This document shows, one piece after another, positions 54,853 to 62,181 of a stretch of 62,181 nt of DNA. The stretch is from Lachnospiraceae bacterium (GTDB lineage: Bacteria > Bacillota > Clostridia > Lachnospirales > Lachnospiraceae). A program made the position numbers and the translations under genes. Numbering within the stretch: the stretch's first letter is position 1; every line of letters starts with the position of its first letter. The notes beneath the pieces were generated by a model, which was not told the origin of the DNA, made no database searches, and saw only the letters and a program-made list of their open reading frames with translations. The stretch covers positions 1-62,181 of the forward strand of contig JAFSBX010000031.1 of the NCBI GenBank assembly GCA_017437065.1. Direction: 5' to 3'.

Positions 54853-56766
54853 TTACTTGTGATGTTCAGCATGGTATCTTGCCTTGTTTTCATACATCAT
54901 TTTATCTGCCAGTGCAAATAACTCCTGTATATTGTCAGAAGTAAAATCAGCATCAGGCAATGTGGAAGCAAAGCCACAGCTGCATGAAACAGTGTATTCT
55001 TTATTGCTTAATTTATTATAATTTTCCAAATACACCTGAATCTTATCAATAAGTGATTTGGCCTCGTTATTTGCCTTGCCTAATGAAAGCAGATAGAACT
55101 CATCTCCGCTAAAACGGGCGCAGATATCATTTTCTCCGGCGGCACTCTCTAAAGCATGCCCCAGTACCTGAATAGCAAAATCGCCTTCAAGATGACCAAA
55201 GTTGTCATTAATTGATTTAAGTCCGTTCATGTCAATTAAAAAGGCGCATATTGGCTGATTCTCGGCAATTGCACGGTTTAAGAGAAGTTCTTCGTGGTGA
55301 TTGTAACCGTGTTTATTAAGTAATCCTGTTAAAGAGTCTTTCATATAAATATCTTCCAGCCTTGTAACGAGCAGACCGGTACGTTTTGCTTCGCATATAC
55401 TTTGAAGCATCTGATTAATATTAATCTGCCATTGAATCAGCTGAAAATGGAATGCAAGCCGATTGCCTTCAAAGGCCAGAGCAATGTAACCGAACTCTTT
55501 ATCACCGAAAAATAATGGTGTATACATATAAGCACAGTCAGAATTCTCATAAATATATTCCGGTAGCAGATATTTTTTCTGATAACTGCATTCGGGTAAT
55601 CGTTTGCCGTTTTTTAAGGCAAGTTTTAACAATATGTTGTCGTTACTTACCAGTTCCTCCTGTGAATCTGTTAATTCAAGAATATGGCTGGAAACAGAAT
55701 CCCAGTCGGAATACAGACAGAGATAAAATTCCCGGCAACGTTCAATTTTACGGATATATTCTTCTAATAAATCAATACCTTCATCAAGATCAGTAACATG
55801 TTGCAGCGTGGCAGACATATTCATGGAATTTAAAATAGAGTTTTCCAAGGTGGTAATCCGTTTTGATAATTTATGTGTAAAAAAGACAGAATTCATATCA
55901 GGATTTGTCTTACAACCACAGGAATTATGAATAAGAGGTTTTGCAGTAACTGTAGTAACTGTAGGAATTTCATTTCCACGGATTTTGGAAATCAGGTTTT
56001 CCACTGCGGTTATACCAAGCTCATAAACCGGAAAAGAGATGGTTGAAAGCATTGGTGAAATATTTTGTCCTTCCGGAGTATCATCACAGCCTGTGAGAGC
56101 GATATCTTCAGGAATTTTGTACCCCTCCGTAAGTGCATTTTCCATAAATAAAAGTGCCAGACGATCATTATAACAGACAACTGCTTCCGGTGTACCTTCT
56201 TCACAAAAGAACTGAAGAGCATCCTGTACAGAGTCTTTGCTGTAATCACTGTTATATATATCATGTGTTCCAACAGTCATATGATGTTTAGCCATTGTTT
56301 CTTTATAAAACGATTCTCTTTGGTCTGAAAAGAAAGCTTCTGCGGAACAGCCAAGATAGCAGATTCGTTTATAGTTATGTACTTTGATAAAATGCTCTGT
56401 TAAATCTTTGACAATAACGCTGTTTTCTAAAGAAACTGTAGGAAAATGGTAATTATTTACTGCAATTTCAACAATAGGACAAGTACACATCGTTTGAAGC
56501 TGGGTAAGGATTTTCTGTCTGAGTTCCGGAGCAAGGTAGGTTTCAGAAGCAAAAATAACACCTTCCAGACTGTCGTAATTTGGCACACGTAAGATACTTT
56601 CTTCTCCGATTCCATAGGTACCCAGATTTTCACCGTCTAAAGAAGTGAAAATTTCTGCAGTATAGCCATATTCTAATGCTTTATCAATAATGCCCTGACA
56701 AACATTCTTTTGATAGTGACCAAAAATATGAGAAATAAATACCCCGATTTTTTTTGTATGATACAT
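54853..56766 (-). CDS. LacI-like sugar sensor fused to a GGDEF diguanylate cyclase
   Basis: This 637-residue cytoplasmic protein starts directly with a periplasmic-binding-like LacI sensor domain (1-290; IGVFISHIFGHYQKNVCQGI) and has no helix-turn-helix. A middle region of 300-460 may be GAF-like. The C-terminal GGDEF domain has DSLTGLLNKHGY near 468 and the active site SGDEF at 553-557. No RxxD inhibitory site precedes it. It would make cyclic di-GMP in response to a sugar or similar ligand. GGAGGT lies nine bases before the ATG. It adjoins the carbohydrate cluster but is transcribed separately. Confidence 0.88.
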   Translation of the reverse strand: MYHTKKIGVFISHIFGHYQKNVCQGIIDKALEYGYTAEIFTSLDGENLGTYGIGEESILRVPNYDSLEGVIFASETYLAPELRQKILTQLQTMCTCPIVEIAVNNYHFPTVSLENSVIVKDLTEHFIKVHNYKRICYLGCSAEAFFSDQRESFYKETMAKHHMTVGTHDIYNSDYSKDSVQDALQFFCEEGTPEAVVCYNDRLALLFMENALTEGYKIPEDIALTGCDDTPEGQNISPMLSTISFPVYELGITAVENLISKIRGNEIPTVTTVTAKPLIHNSCGCKTNPDMNSVFFTHKLSKRITTLENSILNSMNMSATLQHVTDLDEGIDLLEEYIRKIERCREFYLCLYSDWDSVSSHILELTDSQEELVSNDNILLKLALKNGKRLPECSYQKKYLLPEYIYENSDCAYMYTPLFFGDKEFGYIALAFEGNRLAFHFQLIQWQININQMLQSICEAKRTGLLVTRLEDIYMKDSLTGLLNKHGYNHHEELLLNRAIAENQPICAFLIDMNGLKSINDNFGHLEGDFAIQVLGHALESAAGENDICARFSGDEFYLLSLGKANNEAKSLIDKIQVYLENYNKLSNKEYTVSCSCGFASTLPDADFTSDNIQELFALADKMMYENKARYHAEHHK

Positions 56767-56869
56767 TGAAGCAATACCTCCTGATGTAGCTATAAACCCT
56801 AAACATATTGTAAGATAAAATAGAAAAATTTACAACCAAAACAAGTAAGTATTATTATAAAAAATGTCA

Positions 56870-56898
56870 AAAAAAAGAAGCAATAAGCTTCTTTTTTT
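56870..56898. terminator. Terminator of the Na/Pi cotransporter gene
   Basis: Twelve pairs, AAAAAAAGAAGC (56870-56881) with GCTTCTTTTTTT (56887-56898), with A/T tracts on both sides, directly after the stop of the minus-strand gene. Confidence 0.85.
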
Positions 56899-56905
56899 GT
56901 ATGCT

Positions 56906-58534
56906 TTAATTATTTATTTGTGCATATGCCTGAGCAATATTTAATAAATGATCACCGATACGCTCATAATCTGTCAGCATTTCCGAATATAAAATGGAAG
57001 TTTCTATGTCACAGGAGCCTTTTTTGATACGGGTAATCTGATTTGTACGATATTGAGCAGTTGTATCATCAATCTGTTGTTCCCAAACAGTTGCTTCTCC
57101 CAGTACCTTAAGGCGGTTTTGAGGAGTCGTATCAAAAAGTTCATGTAAGGAATCCAGACAGATTTTTTTCATCTGTGCAATTTCCTCCAGTGCGGCTTCG
57201 GAAAAATGAAGACCTTTTGATTTCATAACGGCAGAGTATCCCGCAACATTCATGGCATGGTCGCCAACACGTTCAATATTTCCGATAATTAAAAATAAAT
57301 GATTTAAAATATTAGTGCTTTCGGCCGAATGTTCTAAAGAAAGTGTTTTGGAAATTTTTCGGGAAACTCTTGCATTGTAAAGATCTATTTTTTCCTCACG
57401 TTCTTCAATTTCCGAAAGTAAAACGTCATGAGAACCCATCGTGATGTCAAAGCTTTGTTCTATATTTTTTATAGCAAGTTCAAGCATGGAGTGGACATCT
57501 TCTTTCAAACTGTTGATGGCAACGATGGAACTTCCGAGAACATGAGTGGAGGAAGCAATTTCTTCAAACCACTTATCTTCATCTGTTTTATCCTGAGTCT
57601 TATTCGGTAAAATAAGGGTCGCAGTTTTAGCAAGTAATGTACCGAAAGGAAGCAGGAGCAATGTTGTAACTATGTTAAAGGTTGTATGTATATTGGCAAT
57701 CTGAGCAGCAGGATTGTCAGGAGACATGTTCTGCATAAAGGAAGTAAATGGTGTAATTAAGCAGATTGTAACAAAAATGCATGTTCCTATAATGTTGAAC
57801 ATCAGATGGATAAGTGTTGTACGTTTCGCATTACGGTTTGTACCGATAGATGCAAGTACCGCAGTAATACAAGTACCGATGTTTTGTCCAAAAAGTACAT
57901 AAACCGCACCATCAAGTCCGATTAAACCGCTCATCATCAGTGCCTGTAAAATACCGACGGAAGCGGAGGAAGACTGAATAATTGCCGTAAAGACAGCACC
58001 CGCTAAAATTCCCAGGAACGGATTGCTGAAATTAGTCATAAAGTCAATAAACACCTGAGAGTCACGAAGGGGCATCATGGCATCACTCATCATTCCCATA
58101 CCGATGAAGAGAATACCCAGACCGGCAATAATGCCACCTACATATTTGGCTTTTGTGTTTTTTACGAAAGTAATAAGTACTACGCCTAAGAAGGCAATAA
58201 ACGGAGCGATAACGCCCATATCAAGAGCAATTAACTGTCCGGTAATTGTGGTTCCGATATTAGCACCCATAATAATCCAGACAGCCTGATTTAAAGACAT
58301 AAGTCCGGAATTTACAAAACCGACAACCATAACGGTGGTAGCGGACGATGATTGAATGACTGCAGTAATGACAGCACCTGCAATAACACCTAAAATACGG
58401 TTGGCGGTCAGTTTTTCCAAAATGTCTTTCATGCGATTCCCGGCGGCTGCTTCCAGATTTGTACTCATCATCTGCATACCGTATAAAAACAGTGCAAGAC
58501 CTCCAAGAAGCATTAAAAATAACTCGATACTCAT
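56906..58534 (-). CDS. Na+/phosphate cotransporter with C-terminal PhoU domain
   Basis: This NptA/PNaS-family protein has 542 residues. The membrane part (1-~310) has two inverted repeats, each with the QSSSATT-type motif: VIQSSSATTVMVVGF near 60 and IIQSSSASVGILQAL near 190. The cytoplasmic part (~340-542) is a PhoU-like helical bundle with ERVGDHAMN and ERIGDHLLN. It imports phosphate with sodium. The start MSIELFLMLLGG has AAAGGA upstream on the minus strand. Confidence 0.94.
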   Translation of the reverse strand: MSIELFLMLLGGLALFLYGMQMMSTNLEAAAGNRMKDILEKLTANRILGVIAGAVITAVIQSSSATTVMVVGFVNSGLMSLNQAVWIIMGANIGTTITGQLIALDMGVIAPFIAFLGVVLITFVKNTKAKYVGGIIAGLGILFIGMGMMSDAMMPLRDSQVFIDFMTNFSNPFLGILAGAVFTAIIQSSSASVGILQALMMSGLIGLDGAVYVLFGQNIGTCITAVLASIGTNRNAKRTTLIHLMFNIIGTCIFVTICLITPFTSFMQNMSPDNPAAQIANIHTTFNIVTTLLLLPFGTLLAKTATLILPNKTQDKTDEDKWFEEIASSTHVLGSSIVAINSLKEDVHSMLELAIKNIEQSFDITMGSHDVLLSEIEEREEKIDLYNARVSRKISKTLSLEHSAESTNILNHLFLIIGNIERVGDHAMNVAGYSAVMKSKGLHFSEAALEEIAQMKKICLDSLHELFDTTPQNRLKVLGEATVWEQQIDDTTAQYRTNQITRIKKGSCDIETSILYSEMLTDYERIGDHLLNIAQAYAQINN

Positions 58535-58722
58535 GTGATTTTTATCCTTTCTTTTGTAGTGTAACCTGAAACATTGTTATATTTTAGTTTTATAGAAGAA
58601 TCAGGCAACGTAATTTTATAGTAAATCGAGATGTTAAGAATACAGCATGATTATATAGGAAAGAAAAATGAAAAGCCCGCAAAAATAGTGTTAAGAATTA
58701 TTGTTCTGATTTCTTATTAGGG

Positions 58723-58809
58723 AAAAAAGAGTAAAAATTTACAAAAAAGAGTAAAAAGCAACAGATATTAGCAAAAAAATTAACAAAAGATCGAGTAATG
58801 TGATATAAT
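58723..58809 (+). promoter_or_regulatory. Promoter with tandem 15-mers before the hydrogenase-like gene
   Basis: TTAACA (58780-58785) and TATAAT (58804-58809) with 18-base spacing form a promoter. Upstream, AAAAAAGAGTAAAAA occurs at 58723-58737 and again at 58743-58757, a 20-base period that puts both copies on the same DNA face. This suggests a regulator site. The rest of the 327-base gap (58535-58861) has no gene; its left part must hold the minus-strand promoter of the phosphate gene. Confidence 0.55.
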
Positions 58810-58861
58810 GGATATTATATTTTCATTTTTACGTTTATATTGTTTAAGGAGGAAGTTAGTG

Positions 58862-60814
58862 ATGGCAGTAGTACAAAAGGGGTTAGTGTATACAAATGAA
58901 AATTGTATCGGCTGTAATAAATGTATTTCGGTATGTCCGGTGATTACAGCAAATAAAGCAATTGAAAAAGATGGTAAGGCAGTAATTGAAGTAAATGCGG
59001 ATAAATGTATCGGATGTGGAGCGTGTTTTGATGCATGCGAACATAATGCAAGGAGTTTTTATGATGATACGGAACAGTTTTTTGAGGATTTGAAAAGAGG
59101 AGAAAAGATTTCTCTTTTGCTTGCTCCTGCATTTGCGGCAAATTATCCGAAGGAATATAAAAGCATTTTAGGCGGCTTGAAAAAACTGGGGGTAAATCGC
59201 ATTATCAGCGTGAGCTTTGGTGCGGATATTACCACATGGGCTTATGTGAAATATATTACAGAGAATAACTTTACGGGTGGGATTTCTCAGCCTTGTCCGG
59301 CAGTAGTGAATTATATTGAAAATTATATACCGGATTTGATTCCAAGACTGATGCCTGTGCACAGTCCAATGATGTGTTCTGCAATTTATGCAAAAAAATA
59401 TATGAATATTACGGACAAGCTGGCATTTATCAGTCCTTGTATTGCGAAAAAGTCAGAAATTGAAGATGAAAATAATAAAGGATATGTTTCTTACAATGTT
59501 ACTTTTGAACATTTAATGGAATATGTGCGTAAAAATAACATCAAAGGAGAGCCGGTGTCAGATGAAATTGAATATGGTTTAGGTTCTGTTTATCCAATGC
59601 CGGGCGGTTTAAAAGAGAATGTGTACTGGTTCTGCGGTGAGGATGTATTTGTGCGCCAGATTGAAGGAGAAAAGCATGTATACCATTTCCTTGAAGAATA
59701 TAAAAATAGAGTATTTGGTAACAAAGAATTACCATTTATGGTAGATGCGTTAAATTGTTCTATGGGATGTATTTATGGAACAGGTATCGAGTCTAAGAAG
59801 TCAAAATCAGAAGACACTCTCTACGAGATGCAGCGGATCAAACGTGCAAGTAAGAAAAATAAGCCGGGAAGTGCATGGCAGCCAAAGAGCAGTCCAAAAC
59901 AGCGTCTGGCTGCATTAAACAGACAGTTTAAAGCGTTGAATCTGAATGATTTTCTGCGTAAATATACGGATAAATCGGCAGGAAAAGCACCAAAGATTCC
60001 AAATCAGCAGGAAGTGGAAGCAATTTTTAAGAGACTTCATAAAGATTCTGCCGTACAGAGAACCATTGATTGTGGTTCCTGTGGTTATGAAACTTGTATG
60101 GATATGGTAACAGCAATACATAATGGAAATAATATTCGCAGAAACTGTATTCATTATTCAAAAGGTGCCGTAGAACGTGAAAGAGAAGAAATTAGAGAAA
60201 TTTCTGCAGAGATCGAAGCAAAGAATAAAGAGATTATTGAAAAACAGGATGTCATTCGAGAGATGATAGATGACTCAGGCAACGATTTCAGTACTTTAAA
60301 TGCTTCCATTTCGGAAATGGTTCATGGTAATAATTCCAATGCGGAAGAGAGTAGCAATATCAGTAGTGCGATGGCAGATGTGGTAAACTTCTGTAACAAT
60401 ATGAAGGCATCTTTTGAAAACATAAATATGTTGCTTGGACAGCTCGAGAGCAATAATAACAGTATTACTCAGGTTGCAAACCAGACGAATTTACTTTCAC
60501 TGAATGCTTCTATTGAAGCGGCGAGAGCCGGAGCAGCCGGAAAAGGCTTTGCAGTTGTAGCCGAAGAAATAAAGAATTTAAGTGAATCCAGTAAAAATAC
60601 AGCATTAGACAGCAACAGAAATAAGGAAGAAATTGTAAATGCAATGGATGTACTGGCAACAGAAGCGGATCATTTGATGGAAATTGTAGATGAAGTAAAT
60701 GAAAGAATCAACAATCTGGCTGCCAGCACCGAAGAAATTGCTGCATCAGCAACCATGGTTGGAGAAGTTGCGGATGAATTAAAACAAAAATTTGATGAAA
60801 TAAGCAGATTATAA
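58862..60814 (+). CDS. [FeFe]-hydrogenase-like sensor fused to a chemotaxis signalling domain
   Basis: This 650-residue cytoplasmic protein has two 4Fe-4S motifs (C15, C18, C21, C25; C49, C52, C55, C59). A hydrogenase large-subunit C-terminal domain follows with H-cluster cysteines C145 (SQPCPA), C193 (SPCIAKKSE), C299 and C303 (NCSMGC). Next come a further Fe-S domain (C404, C407, C412, C429) and an MCP signalling tip, [20 protein letters not shown], near 536. The proton-transfer cysteine that precedes C145 in catalytic enzymes is proline here. This fits the sensory group of [FeFe] hydrogenases. It may report hydrogen or redox state to CheA. AAGGAGG precedes ATG 58862. Confidence 0.88.
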   Translation: MAVVQKGLVYTNENCIGCNKCISVCPVITANKAIEKDGKAVIEVNADKCIGCGACFDACEHNARSFYDDTEQFFEDLKRGEKISLLLAPAFAANYPKEYKSILGGLKKLGVNRIISVSFGADITTWAYVKYITENNFTGGISQPCPAVVNYIENYIPDLIPRLMPVHSPMMCSAIYAKKYMNITDKLAFISPCIAKKSEIEDENNKGYVSYNVTFEHLMEYVRKNNIKGEPVSDEIEYGLGSVYPMPGGLKENVYWFCGEDVFVRQIEGEKHVYHFLEEYKNRVFGNKELPFMVDALNCSMGCIYGTGIESKKSKSEDTLYEMQRIKRASKKNKPGSAWQPKSSPKQRLAALNRQFKALNLNDFLRKYTDKSAGKAPKIPNQQEVEAIFKRLHKDSAVQRTIDCGSCGYETCMDMVTAIHNGNNIRRNCIHYSKGAVEREREEIREISAEIEAKNKEIIEKQDVIREMIDDSGNDFSTLNASISEMVHGNNSNAEESSNISSAMADVVNFCNNMKASFENINMLLGQLESNNNSITQVANQTNLLSLNASIEAARAGAAGKGFAVVAEEIKNLSESSKNTALDSNRNKEEIVNAMDVLATEADHLMEIVDEVNERINNLAASTEEIAASATMVGEVADELKQKFDEISRL

Positions 60815-60892
60815 TTCAAAAAAGATCTTTTGGCAGATTTGTATGAATACAAATTTGCAGGTTATGCGTGATGTATTTGTGTGGAGGCGATC

Positions 60893-61903
60893 ATGGTCAC
60901 ATTCAGTCTATGTATGATAGTAAAAAATGAGGAACGTGTTTTGGAGCGCTGTTTAGGCAGTGTAGCAGATTTGATGGATGAAATTATCATTGTGGATACA
61001 GGTTCCGATGATAAAACCAAACAGATTGCTGCTGAATTTACTGATAAAATTTATGATTTTGTGTGGACAGGCAGTTTTTCCGATGCAAGAAATTTTGCAT
61101 TTTCTAAGGCTGGATGTGATTATATTTACTCTGCTGATGCGGATGAGATTCTGGATGAAGAAAACCGTCAGAAATTGAAAATTTTGAAGAAGACCATTCT
61201 TCCTGAAATCGATATTGTACAGATGAAATATACGAATCAGTTGGAATTCGGAACAATTTACAATTTTGATGAAGAACTTCGACCGAAGCTGTTTAAGAGA
61301 GTACGCACCTTCCGATGGGAAGAGGCAATTCATGAGATGGTAGTTTTGGAACCTGTGATTTATGACAGTGACATTGCCATTATTCATAAGCCGGAACAAA
61401 GTCATACTTCCAGAGATATTTCCGCATTTGAGCGAATTATTAAAGAAGGGAACAGGTTATCCAAAAGACTTCATAATATGTATGCAAAAGAGTTGTTTGT
61501 ATCAGGAAGTGATGAAGATTGTATACGGGCAGTTTCGTTTTTTGAAGCGTCTGTGTTGGATGGGGCTCGTAGTATTGATGAAATAAAAGAGGCATGCTGT
61601 GTGGCTGCAAGAGGAAACAGATTATCAGGAAACATTCCGGCCTTTTTTAAATATGCTTTAAAGAATGTGGCAGCGGACGGTTGTGCGGAAATCTGTTACG
61701 AGATTGGTTCATATTATATGGAAGCCGGAGATTACGAAGAAGCAATTTTGTGGTTATACAACGCCGCTTTCGAAACAGAATGTATTTTAAATATTCATTA
61801 TGGTGGAAAGCTGCCGCTGCAGGCATTGGCAAAATGTTATGAGAAATGCGGGAATGAGGAACTTGCAGAGCAATATAGAAAGTTGGCGGAAGAGAAGGGC
61901 TGA
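60893..61903 (+). CDS. Family 2 glycosyltransferase with C-terminal TPR-like region
   Basis: This 336-residue protein starts MVTFSLCMIVKNEERVLERC, the SunS/SPBc2-type GT2 pattern, with DEIIIVDTGSDDKTK and the metal-binding YSADADEIL near 85-93. FRWEEAIHEMV follows. The last ~140 residues are helical repeats (GSYYMEAGDYEEAILWLYNA), probably TPR. Relatives glycosylate peptides or cell-surface molecules. ATG 60893 lies behind GTGGAGG; a start at 60881 is less likely. A terminator follows. Confidence 0.87.
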   Translation: MVTFSLCMIVKNEERVLERCLGSVADLMDEIIIVDTGSDDKTKQIAAEFTDKIYDFVWTGSFSDARNFAFSKAGCDYIYSADADEILDEENRQKLKILKKTILPEIDIVQMKYTNQLEFGTIYNFDEELRPKLFKRVRTFRWEEAIHEMVVLEPVIYDSDIAIIHKPEQSHTSRDISAFERIIKEGNRLSKRLHNMYAKELFVSGSDEDCIRAVSFFEASVLDGARSIDEIKEACCVAARGNRLSGNIPAFFKYALKNVAADGCAEICYEIGSYYMEAGDYEEAILWLYNAAFETECILNIHYGGKLPLQALAKCYEKCGNEELAEQYRKLAEEKG

Positions 61904-62009
61904 TACTTGTTTGGTGTTGGTTGGGCATTTGGTATATCAGGCTTTACAGAAAAAGTTTCCTGTGATAAACTGACACTACCCGATAAAATGAATCTCTGAA
62001 AATATAAGT

Positions 62010-62041
62010 CTGTCATGGATGGAAATGTCCATGGCAGTTTT
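62010..62041 (+). terminator. Terminator after the glycosyltransferase
   Basis: CTGTCATGGA (62010-62019) pairs with TCCATGGCAG (62028-62037), ten pairs with one G-U, followed by TTTTA. It ends the glycosyltransferase transcript about 105 bases after the stop. Confidence 0.75.
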
Positions 62042-62061
62042 ATTATGGACTTTAGTCTGTT

Positions 62062-62181
62062 GAGCGCGTCGGAGTTTTTCTAAATTGAAAAATGGAGATG
62101 CGCGAAACAATAAACCACCTGCTATGCGGGTGGTGCAATAAGTGCTTAAAGCACAATCACCTTTCCTGTATAATAGAGGTG
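62062..62181 (+). mobile_element. Possible left end of an IS200/IS605-type element, cut by the window edge
   Basis: No ORF is visible, but three structures follow each other: a stem closing GCGCGTC (62065-62071) with GATGCGC (about 62098-62104), ACCACCTGC/GCGGGTGGT around TAT (62114-62134), and the near-palindrome GTGCTTAAAGCAC (62142-62154). A TATAAT (62169-62174) then stands just before the end. Subterminal hairpins ahead of tnpA are typical of IS200/IS605. The contig would break here because such elements are repeated in a genome. Confidence 0.45.

Noticed and set aside
54853-56766. LacI-type transcription repressor
   Set aside because: The protein begins directly with the ligand domain and lacks the DNA-binding helix-turn-helix.
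1-62181. CRISPR arrays, tRNA or rRNA genes
   Set aside because: No regularly spaced repeats of CRISPR type and no tRNA or rRNA sequence were seen on either strand.

Overview
The window looks like a contig from a low-GC Gram-positive anaerobe of the Clostridia, most likely a Lachnospiraceae relative. The evidence is the gene order spc operon - secY - adk - map - KOW protein - infA - rpmJ - alpha operon - ecfA1A2T - truA - rplM - rpsI, AT-rich coding, strong AGGAGG-type ribosome binding sites, a zinc-type S14, a zinc-lid adenylate kinase, a 4Fe-4S aldo/keto reductase and an H-cluster sensor protein. The first ~600 bases differ: about 50-53% GC in lines I counted against about 35% just downstream, with a frameshifted rpsC, so the left edge may be chimeric or poorly assembled. 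The right edge ends in hairpins that resemble the left end of an IS200/IS605 element.

Layout. 1-12933: ribosomal proteins, SecY, Adk, Map, IF1 and RNA polymerase alpha, all on the plus strand. 12990-18649: an M15 peptidase (minus), the ECF transporter energising module, TruA and the L13-S9 operon. 18934-23594: an Eco57I-like type IIG restriction-modification pair. 23666-35308: small metabolic and transport genes: two MATE exporters, an Fe-S aldo/keto reductase, an RdgB-like pyrophosphatase, an acetyltransferase fusion, a DUF4422 protein, a four-gene iron-siderophore ABC operon (minus) and a HAD phosphatase. 35615-36544: an Rpn/PD-(D/E)XK nuclease. 36698-54752: a carbohydrate cluster. 54853-61903: a sugar-sensor/GGDEF protein, a Na/Pi cotransporter with PhoU domain, an [FeFe]-hydrogenase-like chemotaxis-signalling protein and a glycosyltransferase.

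How the genes work together. In the carbohydrate cluster a lipoprotein binding protein and two permeases import an oligosaccharide. No ATPase is encoded here, so a shared MsmX-type ATPase is probable. Inside the cell a GH55-like beta-helix protein (frameshifted here), two GH94-clan phosphorylase-like enzymes and a GH30 enzyme, none with a signal peptide, would break it down. A second binding lipoprotein, a YesM-type kinase and a YesN/AraC-type regulator would sense it. The enzyme set points to a beta-linked glucan, but the linkage cannot be read from sequence. Two promoters in this cluster share an identical 14-mer at exactly the same distance from the -10 box, and the first leader holds an intrinsic terminator.

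The most unusual signal is RNA structure inside the ribosomal protein operons: a two-copy family of long hairpins with covarying arms (2809-2870 and 12176-12236), a string of hairpins before rpsM, and two mutually exclusive hairpins that would expose or hide the rpsD ribosome binding site. All functions are inferred by reading the sequence; no search or folding program was run.
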